64,000 nt of DNA from JAPHSX01 sp050298555 (lineage in GTDB: Bacteria > Pseudomonadota > Gammaproteobacteria > Thiohalomonadales > Thiohalomonadaceae). Below, piece after piece: positions 16,561 through 25,170 of this stretch. The translations under genes and the position numbers were made by a program. A model generated the notes under the pieces. That model saw only the letters and a program-made list of their open reading frames with translations, did not search any database and was not told the DNA's origin. Numbering within the stretch: position 1 is the first letter of the stretch; each line of letters starts with the position of its first letter. Location of the stretch: contig JBNKUL010000070.1 in assembly GCA_050298555.1 (NCBI GenBank), positions 1 through 64,000 on the forward strand, given 5' to 3'.

Positions 16561-16590
16561 CTAATAGTTAGTGTGCGAAACTTTAGCACA
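16561..16590. promoter_or_regulatory. Candidate EctR operator region
   Basis: The 66-base ectA/ectR intergenic region holds two palindromes: CTAATAGTTAG (16561-16571, perfect) and TGTGCGAAACTTTAGCACA (16572-16590, near perfect). EctR of methylotrophs binds a palindrome at the ectA promoter. Use of these sites is inferred from position and symmetry. Confidence 0.6.
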
Positions 16591-16610
16591 GTAAATATTC
16601 GGAGGCAAAT

Positions 16611-17189
16611 GTGGTTGCGGCAGAGAAAAAGTGGCATTTTAAGGCGCAAGAGCTGGTTGAAACGTTGGTAAACAACGAAAAAGACAGGGTTTCATTGATG
16701 GAAACATATGATCAGGTACTGGTTTCACTGCGCCAGATAATCCGAGCGATTGATTTGCACTCTAAGAAACTGGAGCGGGAATCAGGGCTAACTGGGCCGC
16801 AACTATTGGTAATGCAGCTTATCGGCAGCCAGGGTGAGTTGACCTCCGGGGTGATTGCCCGTGAGGTGAGTCTGAGTCAGGCGACGGTGACCTCGATCCT
16901 CGACCGCCTTGAGCGCAAGGGGCTGCTGCGGCGTGTACGCAGCACCAGCGATAAGCGCAAGGTGATGGTCTCGTTGACCGAGGAGGGGGGGCAGGCACTG
17001 GCGTCGGCGCCGACCCTGATGCAGGAGTCGTTTATCCGCGCCTTCAATAAGCTGGAGAACTGGGAGCAGTCGCTAATCCTCTCCTCGCTGCAACGGGTAT
17101 CGGACATGATGAACGCGACGGATCTGGATGCAGCACCTTTGCTGGATAGTACCGATGAGAAGGTGGTGAAAGACACTCCGCTCAACTGA
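16611..17189 (+). CDS. ectR: EctR-type MarR regulator of ectoine genes
   Basis: A 192-residue MarR-family protein divergent from ectA. The helical segment SLRQIIRAIDLHSKKLERES, the recognition region (VSLSQATVTSILDRLERKG) and the wing (STSDKRKVMVSLT) resemble EctR, the repressor of ectABC in methylotrophic bacteria. The GTG start at 16611 is chosen because GGAGG lies 5 bases upstream; an internal ATG at 16699 would remove the N-terminal helix. Likely role: osmotic control of the leftward operon. Confidence 0.87.
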   Translation: MVAAEKKWHFKAQELVETLVNNEKDRVSLMETYDQVLVSLRQIIRAIDLHSKKLERESGLTGPQLLVMQLIGSQGELTSGVIAREVSLSQATVTSILDRLERKGLLRRVRSTSDKRKVMVSLTEEGGQALASAPTLMQESFIRAFNKLENWEQSLILSSLQRVSDMMNATDLDAAPLLDSTDEKVVKDTPLN

Positions 17190-17211
17190 GCGAGGTGGGT
17201 AGACTCCCGTT

Positions 17212-18348
17212 CTAGCCCAGGCGGCGCTGCAGGTGTGCCACGACCTTGCCCAGCCCCAGTTTGAGCCGTTTGTCGGCACGGGCCATTAGCGGCAGGAACT
17301 TCTTCATCGCCAGGGCGAACTCCTCGTCGCTGACCAGGGCCTTTCCCTCCGCCAGCGTTTGCAGCAGCGCATCGATCTGGATATCGAGCTGTGCCATCTC
17401 CTGCAGCGATAACGGCTCCTCCTTATCGCGCACCAGCACCGTCTGCTCCGCCCCCCTTGCCTGTGCCTGTCGCAGTGCCTCCTCGGCCTGCGACAGCAGT
17501 TGTGCGGCGTCACCGTGCTCCTCGTCCACGGTGTGGGAGACGATGCCGGCCCCGAAGGGGATATGCACCAGCTTCTCGCCGATGCGCAGATCGACCTTTC
17601 TTAGCCGCTGACGGATACGCTGCAGAACCACGCTTGCCCCATCCGGGTCGCCGCAGGGGAGCATCAGGGCGAAGCGGTTGTCGCCCAGGTGGCTGGCCAG
17701 GTCCTCCTTGCGCAGGTTGCTCGCCAACAACTTACTGACGGTGGCGATGATCTTCCCCAGCATGCCGTTGCCGTACTCCTGCCGTAGCTGGTCGAAGTTC
17801 TCGATATCGATACGGGCGAGGGTGATGGAGTGGCCCTGACGCCGTGCCAGCGACAGGGTGACATCGGTCTGCTGCAGGAAGTAGTCGGCGCTGGCGAGTC
17901 CGGTGCGCTTGTCCAGCGGTGCGCTCTGCTCCAGCTGTTTGAGCTTGTCCGACAGCTTGAGATAGCTGCGGGTGCGGGACTTCAGTTCGGCGGAGTGGAA
18001 GGGCTTGCTGATGAGGTCGGTGGCACCCAGCTCCAGCATCTTCTCGCGCTCCTCGTCGGAGTCCTCGATACCGGCGAGGATGATCACCGGCAGATCAGAC
18101 AGCAAGCCATCTTCTGATTTGCGCACCGCCTCCAGCAGCTCGTAGCCATCCAGGCGCGGCATTCGGATATCGGAGAAGAGCAGGCGGATCTCGGGGTTCG
18201 CCTGCAGCATCTCCCAGGCCGCGAGACCGTCGGCCGCCTCGTGAACCTGATACTCATCCCCCAGCAGCTTGGCCACCGACATGCGGACGATGCGTGAATC
18301 GTCGGCGATAAGCAGTTGTGGCTTTTGCGGTGGCTGGTTCTCGGGCAT
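17212..18348 (-). CDS. Response regulator with degenerate GGDEF domain
   Basis: A 378-residue protein with a receiver domain (phospho-acceptor Asp60 in FSDIRMP, conserved Lys115 in ISKPF) followed by a GGDEF-like domain (about 145-290). The signature reads LGDNR at 221-225 instead of GGDEF, so cyclase activity is unlikely; it may bind nucleotide or act by protein contact. A ~75-residue helical tail follows. No partner kinase is adjacent. It converges on ectR, with 22 bases between the stops. Confidence 0.88.
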   Translation of the reverse strand: MPENQPPQKPQLLIADDSRIVRMSVAKLLGDEYQVHEAADGLAAWEMLQANPEIRLLFSDIRMPRLDGYELLEAVRKSEDGLLSDLPVIILAGIEDSDEEREKMLELGATDLISKPFHSAELKSRTRSYLKLSDKLKQLEQSAPLDKRTGLASADYFLQQTDVTLSLARRQGHSITLARIDIENFDQLRQEYGNGMLGKIIATVSKLLASNLRKEDLASHLGDNRFALMLPCGDPDGASVVLQRIRQRLRKVDLRIGEKLVHIPFGAGIVSHTVDEEHGDAAQLLSQAEEALRQAQARGAEQTVLVRDKEEPLSLQEMAQLDIQIDALLQTLAEGKALVSDEEFALAMKKFLPLMARADKRLKLGLGKVVAHLQRRLG

Positions 18349-18475
18349 TCCTGTTCCGCTGGCTGGCTAAGGGGTGATGGGCAGGCAGTATAGAGCCTTT
18401 TTCTACTGGGTGAAATCGGGGGGTAGATAGGGCAATATGTCCCCCTTAAACAACAAAGAGGAAAAGCGGGGAGCC

Positions 18476-19354
18476 ATGCGCCAGTACCTGGACTTAATGC
18501 AGCACGTACTCGACAACGGGGCGAAGAAAGAGGACCGTACCGGCACCGGTACCCTGAGCGTCTTTGGCCACCAGATGCGCTTCGACCTCAGTGAGGGCTT
18601 CCCGCTGCTCACCACCAAGAAGGTGTTCCTGCGCGGCATTATCCACGAGCTGCTCTGGTTCCTCGACGGCGATACCAACATCAAGTACCTGGTCGACAAC
18701 AATGTCGGCATCTGGAACGAGTGGCCGCACCGGGACTACAAGGCGGCTACCGGCGAGGAGATCTCGCTGGACGATTTCGTCGCCCGCATCCGTGACGACG
18801 AGGCCTTCGCCAAAGAGTGGGGCGGTATCGGTCCCGGTTACGGTCACCAGTGGCGCTCCTGGCCCACCCCCGACGGCGGCCATATCGACCAAATCAAGCA
18901 GGTGGTCGAGCAGCTCAGGCACAATCCCGACTCGCGCCGCATCATCGTCTCGGCCTGGAACGTGGCCGAGGTCGACAACATGGCGCTGCCCCCATGCCAC
19001 ACCCTGTTCCAGTTCTATGTCGCCGATGGCAAGCTCTCCTGTCAGCTCTACCAGCGCAGTGCCGATATCTTCCTCGGCGTCCCCTTCAACATCGCCTCCT
19101 CTGCGCTGCTCACTATGATGATCGCCCAGGTTTGCGATTTAGAGCCGGGTGACTTCGTCCACACCCTGGGCGATGCCCACCTCTACTCCAACCACCTGGA
19201 GCAGACCCGCGAGCAGCTCTCGCGCAGCACTTTCCCGCTGCCGAAGATGAAGATCAATCCCGAGGTGAAGGAGCTGTCCGACTTCACCATCGACGATTTC
19301 GAGCTGGTCGACTACCAGTCCCACCCCGCGATTAAGGCGCCGGTGGCGGTATGA
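18476..19354 (+). CDS. thyA: Thymidylate synthase
   Basis: ThyA makes dTMP from dUMP using methylene-tetrahydrofolate. The 292-residue product carries the catalytic cysteine in LPPCHTLFQFYV, the DSRRIIVSAWN block and the C-terminal KAPVAV. It is about 28 residues longer than the E. coli enzyme because of an insertion after NEWPHRDYKA, seen in many bacterial homologues. ATG 18476 matches the usual N-terminus (MRQYLDLMQHVL). Its stop overlaps folA in an ATGA. Confidence 0.97.
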   Translation: MRQYLDLMQHVLDNGAKKEDRTGTGTLSVFGHQMRFDLSEGFPLLTTKKVFLRGIIHELLWFLDGDTNIKYLVDNNVGIWNEWPHRDYKAATGEEISLDDFVARIRDDEAFAKEWGGIGPGYGHQWRSWPTPDGGHIDQIKQVVEQLRHNPDSRRIIVSAWNVAEVDNMALPPCHTLFQFYVADGKLSCQLYQRSADIFLGVPFNIASSALLTMMIAQVCDLEPGDFVHTLGDAHLYSNHLEQTREQLSRSTFPLPKMKINPEVKELSDFTIDDFELVDYQSHPAIKAPVAV

Positions 19355-19839
19355 TTATTTCGCTGATCTGGGCGATGGACGAGAACCGCCTCATCGGCGT
19401 GGAGAATCGCCTGCCCTGGAAGCTGCCCGCCGACATGAAGTGGTTCCGCCGCCACACCCTGGGCAAGCCCATCATCATGGGTCGCAAGACCTTCGACTCC
19501 TTCGGCGGCCGCCCGTTGCCCGAGCGCACCAATATCGTCGTTACCCGTGACCGCGATTATTCGGCCGAGGGGGCGGTGGTGGTCTACTCGATAGAGGAGG
19601 CGCTACAGGCGGCGGGCAATGCGGAGGAGGCGATGATCATCGGCGGCGCCTCCTTCTACGAGCAGATGTTGCCGCGTGCCGACCGCCTCTACGTCACAGA
19701 GGTGCACGGCCAATTCGAGGGCGACGCCTGGTTCCCCGAGTTCGACGGGGAGGAGTGGCTGGAGGTGGGCCGGGAAGAGAGTGTGGTGGATGAAAAGAAC
19801 GCCTATGGCTGCTCTTTTATCAGCTACCAGCGGCGTTAA
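19351..19839 (+). CDS. folA: Dihydrofolate reductase
   Basis: FolA reduces dihydrofolate, regenerating the cofactor consumed by ThyA. The 162-residue protein has the expected active-site stretch (IGVENRLPWKLPADMKWF) and NADPH-binding IIMGRKTFDS. Overlap with thyA by 4 bases ties production of the two enzymes together. Normal length and residues. Confidence 0.97.
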   Translation: MIISLIWAMDENRLIGVENRLPWKLPADMKWFRRHTLGKPIIMGRKTFDSFGGRPLPERTNIVVTRDRDYSAEGAVVVYSIEEALQAAGNAEEAMIIGGASFYEQMLPRADRLYVTEVHGQFEGDAWFPEFDGEEWLEVGREESVVDEKNAYGCSFISYQRR

Positions 19840-19854
19840 TCAGCTCTCGTCGGG

Positions 19855-20541
19855 TCAGGCCTCGTTGGGCTGGGCCTGAGGCGCGGCAGCCTTCTCCCTG
19901 GCCTCTGACTTCTGGTCGATGTAGTTCTTCAACGCAATCAACAAACCCAAACCGATAAAGGCGCCGGGCGGCAGGATCGCCAGCAGGAAGCCGCGGTAAT
20001 CCTCAAACACGGTGATGGTGAGCCACTGCGCCGCCTCGCCGAACATCATGTTGGCCTGGGCGAAGAGGGTGCCGAAGCCAACCAGCTCACGCATCGCACC
20101 CAGCAGCACCAGGATGATGGTAAAGCCGACTCCCATGGTGAGGCCGTCGAGCAGTGACCTGCTGACGCTGTTCTTGGAGGCGAAGGCCTCGGCGCGGCCG
20201 AGGATGGCGCAGTTGGTGACGATGAGGGGGATGAAGATCCCCAGTACCTTGAACAGGTCGTGGAAGAAGGCGTTCATCGCCAGCTCCACCGCGGTGACGA
20301 AGGAGGCGATCACCAGTACGAAGACCGGGATGCGGATCTCCGGGCGTACCAGGTTGCGGATCAGCGAGACGGTGACGTTGGAGCCGACCAGCACCGCGAT
20401 GGTAGCCAGCCCCAGTCCCAGGCCGTTAATGGCGGTGGAGGTGACGGCCAGCAGCGGGCAGAGGCCGAGGATCTGCACCAGGGCGACGTTATTGTCCCAC
20501 AGGCCGTCGCGACTGATCTTGCCGTAGCTGATATCGGACAT
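19855..20541 (-). CDS. rnfE: Rnf/Rsx complex subunit E
   Basis: RnfE (RsxE) is a membrane subunit of the Rnf complex, which couples ferredoxin/NAD redox to Na+ or H+ movement. The 228-residue protein has about six membrane helices with the RnfA/E pattern (QILGLCPLLAVTST, PLIVTNCAILGRAEAFAS). It is the last gene of the operon; its ATG shares one base with the rnfG stop (TAATG). The C-terminal tail is Ala/Pro/Glu-rich. Confidence 0.94.
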   Translation of the reverse strand: MSDISYGKISRDGLWDNNVALVQILGLCPLLAVTSTAINGLGLGLATIAVLVGSNVTVSLIRNLVRPEIRIPVFVLVIASFVTAVELAMNAFFHDLFKVLGIFIPLIVTNCAILGRAEAFASKNSVSRSLLDGLTMGVGFTIILVLLGAMRELVGFGTLFAQANMMFGEAAQWLTITVFEDYRGFLLAILPPGAFIGLGLLIALKNYIDQKSEAREKAAAPQAQPNEA

Positions 20542-21179
20542 TACTCCTCTCCTCCCGTCACACCATCGGCAAACAGTGCCTCACGGTGCTGTTGATAGTA
20601 GCGCAGGGTGCTGTAGACCGCCTTTACCACTGCGCGGGGGGTGATGGTGGCGCCGGTGAACTGATCGAAAATACCGCCGTCCTTCTTCACCTTCCAGCCC
20701 TCGCTCCCCGGCTCCTGTAGCGAACGGCCGTTAAAGCCGAGGATCCAGTTAGAGCGTTCCACCTCAATGCGGTCGCCCAGCCCCGGCGTCTCGCGGTGGC
20801 CCACTACGCGCACGCCACTCAGGGTGCCGTCATAGCGTATGCCTACCAGCAGCTTGATGGTGCCGCTGTAGCCGTCGGGGGCGATGGAGGCGATCACCGC
20901 CGCCACCGGCTGGCCGCCCAGGCGTGCACGGTAGACCTGGGTACCGTTTCGGTTACCCAGCAGCTCCGGGGCGTGCACGGTGAGGACGTCGTTATAGAGG
21001 TCGTTGTCGAGCTCCTTTGGGTCGACCAGCTGGTAGAGGTTGCGCAGCAGTGCCTGGCGCTCGTTCTCGGCGATGCGCTCCTTGGTACCCAGGTAGGTGA
21101 GGGTGACCAGGCCTGTGCCGGCCACGGCGAAGAGGCCGAGGATCAGCGCGCCGATTAGCATGTTCCGCAACGGTAACAT
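20541..21179 (-). CDS. rnfG: Rnf/Rsx complex subunit G (FMN protein)
   Basis: RnfG carries a covalently bound FMN on a periplasmic domain. The 212-residue protein has one N-terminal membrane segment and the flavinylation motif SG/TGAT-type TGATITPRAV near residue 175, where the threonine accepts FMN. It overlaps rnfE by one base and starts 4 bases after the rnfD stop. Confidence 0.94.
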   Translation of the reverse strand: MLPLRNMLIGALILGLFAVAGTGLVTLTYLGTKERIAENERQALLRNLYQLVDPKELDNDLYNDVLTVHAPELLGNRNGTQVYRARLGGQPVAAVIASIAPDGYSGTIKLLVGIRYDGTLSGVRVVGHRETPGLGDRIEVERSNWILGFNGRSLQEPGSEGWKVKKDGGIFDQFTGATITPRAVVKAVYSTLRYYQQHREALFADGVTGGEE

Positions 21180-21183
21180 CCCG

Positions 21184-22212
21184 TTACACCTCCTTGGCGC
21201 CGAACACCCGCGGGCGGGTGTAGTAGTCGATGGTGGGGGCGGCCATGTTCATCAGCAGCACCGAGAAGGCGACGCTGTCCGGGTAGCCGCCCCAGACGCG
21301 GATGATGTACTCCAGCAGGCCAACCCCGGCGCCGAATACCAGCCGCCCCCTGTTGCTGGTGGCGCAGCTGACCGGGTCGGTGGCGATGAAGAAGGCGCCG
21401 AAGATGGCGCCGCCGCTGGCAAGGTGAAACAGCGGCGAGGCGTAGTGTTGCGGGTCGATAAGGTGGAATGCCGCGGCGACGATGAACAGGGTGCCGAGGG
21501 CGGCCACCGGCACGTGCCAGGTGATGACGCGTTGATAGATCATCCACAGGCCGCCAAGCAGGAACAGGGCGCAGGCGAACTCCCAGCCGGTGCCGCCCAG
21601 GTTGCCGAATACCGGGCTGGTGGCCAGGGTGTCCGCCACGTTCTGGCCGAGGCCGAGCTGCGTCTTCAGGGTATCGAGCGGGGTGGCCATGGTCATACTG
21701 TCGATGCCCATCGCAGGCTCGACTCCGCCAAAGACCCAGGCCAGGCTCTCGCCCAGTCCCATCTGTGCCTCGCGCAGCATCTGCGGGGCGATCCAGTTGG
21801 TCATCTCCAGCGGGTAGGCGATGAGCAGCACCACGTAGCCCACCATCGCCGGGTTGAAGGGGTTGAAGCCGAGGCCGCCGTAGAGCTGTTTGGCCAGGAT
21901 GATGGCGAACAGGCCGCCGACTACCGGTAGCCACCAGGGGGCCAGCGGCGGCAGGGCGATGCCGAGGATCAGGCCGGTGACCAGGGCTGAGCCATCGTAC
22001 AGGCTGGGCAGGGCGGGGCGACCGCGCATTTTCAGGAACAGTGCCTCGCCGCCAAGGCAGGCGGCGCTGGCCAGCAGCAGGTTGAGAACGACACCCCAGC
22101 CGAACAGCCAGATATAGGCGGCAAAGGCGGGCAGCATGGCGTAGACCACCCGCAACATCACCTTGTTGAGGGCGTTGGGGCCGTGTACGTGGGGGGAACT
22201 GATCGCACTCAT
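21184..22212 (-). CDS. rnfD: Rnf/Rsx complex subunit D
   Basis: RnfD is a multi-helix membrane subunit that carries a second covalent FMN. The 342-residue protein has about nine hydrophobic segments, YGGLGFNPFNPAMVGY and the flavinylation region MATPLDTL near residue 174. It lies 6 bases after the rnfC stop. Confidence 0.94.
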   Translation of the reverse strand: MSAISSPHVHGPNALNKVMLRVVYAMLPAFAAYIWLFGWGVVLNLLLASAACLGGEALFLKMRGRPALPSLYDGSALVTGLILGIALPPLAPWWLPVVGGLFAIILAKQLYGGLGFNPFNPAMVGYVVLLIAYPLEMTNWIAPQMLREAQMGLGESLAWVFGGVEPAMGIDSMTMATPLDTLKTQLGLGQNVADTLATSPVFGNLGGTGWEFACALFLLGGLWMIYQRVITWHVPVAALGTLFIVAAAFHLIDPQHYASPLFHLASGGAIFGAFFIATDPVSCATSNRGRLVFGAGVGLLEYIIRVWGGYPDSVAFSVLLMNMAAPTIDYYTRPRVFGAKEV

Positions 22213-22218
22213 CGCCTG

Positions 22219-23853
22219 TTAACTCTCCTCTTTCGCCGCGGCATCGTCTTTCACGGCGGCGCGGCGGGCCTCTACCTCGTCGATCTTCTGCTGCTGATCG
22301 GCGGTGAGGTTTTCGGTGTTCTTCGGTGCGGCCTTTTCGCGCTTGGCCTTGGCCCGTTCCATTGCCGCCTGGATCGCCGCCTTCTTGCTGTCGTCGTCGG
22401 CATCCTTCTTCACCGCCTTGGCGCGCGCTTTGTGCTTGGCCGCCTTTTCCGCCTTCTCCCGCTCCTTGCGGAAGAGGCGGAACTCGTGGCGCTCACGCGC
22501 CTTGTCTGCAGCGGCCTTCTCCCGCTCCTGCGCCCAGATCTCGGTCTTGGCGTAGCGGTAGTACTGCACCAGCGGCAGCTCGGAGGGGCAGACGTAGGCA
22601 CAGCAGCCACACTCGATACAGTCGAACAGGTGGTAGTCCTGTACCTTGTCGAACTCTTTGGCACGGCTGTGCCAGTAGAGCTGTTGCGGCAGCAGCCGCG
22701 CCGGGCAGACGTTGGCGCACTCGCCGCAGCGAATGCAGGGGGTGGCGTCGCTCTTCGGCGGCATCTCCGAATTGGTGGCCAGCAGCAGGCAGTTGGTGGT
22801 CTTGATGGTGGGCAGGGTCTCATTCTGCAGGGAGAAACCCATCATCGGGCCGCCCATCAGCAATTGATGGCCGCCCTTGCTACCGCCGGCCTGGGCGATG
22901 AGTTCGTTGATTGGTGTGCCGATGCGCGCCTCAATATTCCGCGGCGTGTTGGCGGCGTGACCGGTGATGGTGACGATGCGGCTGATCAGCGGCTCGCCTC
23001 TTTCCACCGCGCAGTACACGCTGGCGGCGGTGGCGACATTGTGGCAGACCACGCCCACGTCGAGCGGCAGCCCCTGGGAGGGGACCTCCTTGCCGGTGAG
23101 TACCTTGATTAGCTGTTTCTCGCCTCCGGTGGGATAGCGGGTGGGAACCACCACCACCTCGATCTCTTTCTCGCCCATCTCGGCCAGAGCCTGGCGCATC
23201 GCGGCGATCGCCTCGGGCTTGTTGTCCTCAATACCGATAAGGGTAGTGCGTGCCTGCAGCGCGTGACGCATGATGCGGGCCCCCTTCACCACCTCGGCAG
23301 GGCGCTCGCGCATCAGCATGTCGTCGCAGCTGATGTAGGGCTCGCACTCGGCACCGTTGAGGATCAGGGTATCGACTGCGGTACGGGCGCCGGGGTTGAG
23401 CTTGATGAAGCTGGGGAAACCGGCGCCACCAAGGCCGACGATACCCGCGTCGCGGATGATCTCGCGCAACTCCCGCGCTTCCAGCTGTTTGTAGTCCGTG
23501 TGGGGGATGAGTTCACACCACTCGTCCTTACCGTCGGTGTCGATGACGATAGCGAGGGCGGCGAGGCCGGAGGGGTGGGGCACCGCCCGCTCCTCGATGG
23601 CCACCACGGTGCCGGAGCTGGTGGCGTGTACCGGTGCGCTGACGAAGCCTTCGGCCTGGGCGATCATCTGACCCTTAAGGACCTTGTCGCCCACTGCGAC
23701 CAGCGGTTTGGCCGGGGCGCCGATGTGCTGCTGTAGCGGAATCGTCAGCTGGGCGGGGATGGACGCCTCGCCGATGGGGGTGCCGGTGGAGATCCCCTTG
23801 TGCCCCTCCATGTGGAGGCCACCGGGGAAGCGCCACAGTTTACGCTCGCTCAT
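22219..23853 (-). CDS. rnfC: Rnf/Rsx complex subunit C
   Basis: RnfC is the peripheral subunit that exchanges electrons with NADH. The 544-residue protein has the nucleotide-binding GLGGAGFPSFIKL region, an SLBB-type fold, and two 4Fe-4S motifs, CIRCGECANVCP (about 372) and CIECGCCAYVCP (about 410). The last ~100 residues are Lys/Ala/Glu-rich, as in other proteobacterial RnfC. Its ATG overlaps the rnfB stop. Confidence 0.95.
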   Translation of the reverse strand: MSERKLWRFPGGLHMEGHKGISTGTPIGEASIPAQLTIPLQQHIGAPAKPLVAVGDKVLKGQMIAQAEGFVSAPVHATSSGTVVAIEERAVPHPSGLAALAIVIDTDGKDEWCELIPHTDYKQLEARELREIIRDAGIVGLGGAGFPSFIKLNPGARTAVDTLILNGAECEPYISCDDMLMRERPAEVVKGARIMRHALQARTTLIGIEDNKPEAIAAMRQALAEMGEKEIEVVVVPTRYPTGGEKQLIKVLTGKEVPSQGLPLDVGVVCHNVATAASVYCAVERGEPLISRIVTITGHAANTPRNIEARIGTPINELIAQAGGSKGGHQLLMGGPMMGFSLQNETLPTIKTTNCLLLATNSEMPPKSDATPCIRCGECANVCPARLLPQQLYWHSRAKEFDKVQDYHLFDCIECGCCAYVCPSELPLVQYYRYAKTEIWAQEREKAAADKARERHEFRLFRKEREKAEKAAKHKARAKAVKKDADDDSKKAAIQAAMERAKAKREKAAPKNTENLTADQQQKIDEVEARRAAVKDDAAAKEES

Positions 23854-24410
23854 GCCTGTCCCCCCTGGTTAGCCACGGGGGTTTCCGGGTTGGGCCACTT
23901 CCAGCTGGAGGCGTCCTCCCTAACGGGAATCATATCAATGCAGTCGACCGGGCAGGGTTCCAGGCAGAGCTCACAGCCGGTGCACTCGCTCTCGATAATG
24001 GTATGCATCTGTTTTGCCGCGCCGAGGATGGCGTCCACCGGGCAGGCCTGGATGCACAGGGTGCAGCCGATGCAGGTCTGCTCGTCGATAAAGGCGACAG
24101 TCTTGCCCTTCTCCTCGCCGACTTCGTCGTCCAGCGGCTTGGGGTCGACACCGAGCAGGTCGGCGAGGGACTGTATCACCGCCTCGCCGCCGGGGGGGCA
24201 GCGGTTGATGTCCGCCTCGCCGCTGGCGATCGCCTCGGCGTAGGGGCGGCAGCCGGGAAAGCCGCACTGGCCGCATTGGGTCTGGGGCAGTACCGCGTCG
24301 ATCTTGTCGAGGATCGGGTCGCTCTCCACCTTGAAGCGTACCGCGGCATAGCCGAGCAGCAGGCCGAAGGCGACGGCCAGTGCCGTCAGTGCAAGGATGG
24401 CGCTAAGCAT
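23850..24410 (-). CDS. rnfB: Rnf/Rsx complex subunit B (polyferredoxin)
   Basis: RnfB accepts electrons from ferredoxin through iron-sulfur clusters. The 186-residue protein has an N-terminal membrane helix, a CGQCGFPGC cluster motif, and two ferredoxin motifs, CIGCTLCIQACP and CTGCELCLEPCP. It shares an overlap with rnfA upstream and rnfC downstream, so translation is coupled. Confidence 0.95.
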   Translation of the reverse strand: MLSAILALTALAVAFGLLLGYAAVRFKVESDPILDKIDAVLPQTQCGQCGFPGCRPYAEAIASGEADINRCPPGGEAVIQSLADLLGVDPKPLDDEVGEEKGKTVAFIDEQTCIGCTLCIQACPVDAILGAAKQMHTIIESECTGCELCLEPCPVDCIDMIPVREDASSWKWPNPETPVANQGGQA

Positions 24411-24991
24411 CAGCCTTTCACCAGACCGGAGAAGCCCATAAAGGCCATCGACATCAGCCCGGCGGTGACCAGGGCGATGGCGGGGCCGCGGAAGGCCACC
24501 GGTACGTCGGCCACCGCGATGCGCTCACGCATCGCTGCGAACAGTACCAGCACCAGGGAGAAACCGGCGGCGGCGCCGAAGCCGTAGACCGCCGATTCGA
24601 GGAAGCCGTTCTCTTCCTGCACGTTGAGCAGCGCCACGCCCAGTACCGCGCAGTTGGTGGTGATCAGCGGCAGGAAGATTCCCAGCACCTGGTAGAGCAT
24701 GGGGGAGGTCTTATGCACCACCATCTCGGTAAACTGCACCACTACGGCGATGACCAGGATAAAGGCGATGGTGCGCAGGAACTCCAGCCCCAGCGGCGCC
24801 AGCATGTATTCGTTGACCAGATAGGAGCAGATCGAGGAGAGGGTGAGCACGAAGGTGGTGGCCAGTCCCATGCCGGTGGCAGTCTCCAGTTTGCGCGATA
24901 CCCCCATGAAGGGGCATAGCCCAAGGAACTTCACCAGGACGAAGTTGTTGACCAGGACAGTGCTGACAAGGATGAGGGCGTATTCAGCCAT
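24410..24991 (-). CDS. rnfA: Rnf/Rsx complex subunit A
   Basis: RnfA is a six-helix membrane subunit homologous to RnfE. The 193-residue protein has the LVKFLGLCPFMGVS and PLITTNCAVLGVAL blocks containing the conserved cysteines. It is the first gene of rnfABCDGE. The usual downstream nth gene is not present after rnfE. The promoter lies in the 179 bases before the divergent GGDEF-EAL gene; no clear -10/-35 could be assigned. Confidence 0.95.
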   Translation of the reverse strand: MAEYALILVSTVLVNNFVLVKFLGLCPFMGVSRKLETATGMGLATTFVLTLSSICSYLVNEYMLAPLGLEFLRTIAFILVIAVVVQFTEMVVHKTSPMLYQVLGIFLPLITTNCAVLGVALLNVQEENGFLESAVYGFGAAAGFSLVLVLFAAMRERIAVADVPVAFRGPAIALVTAGLMSMAFMGFSGLVKG

Positions 24992-25170
24992 GGGTACTCA
25001 GTGTGGCGTCTCTGTGGGTGAAGTCTGTGTTATGCGGACAATATCTCTAAACCCAAGAATTCTAACCAATAGCTCGGGTTTTGGCACGGAATATCGCCCA
25101 TTATAGGCGCTGGATGTGCTAGTGTCGGGGTACGGAATACTCCTGCCACCCTGTTTGGAGATGTGCTGAC

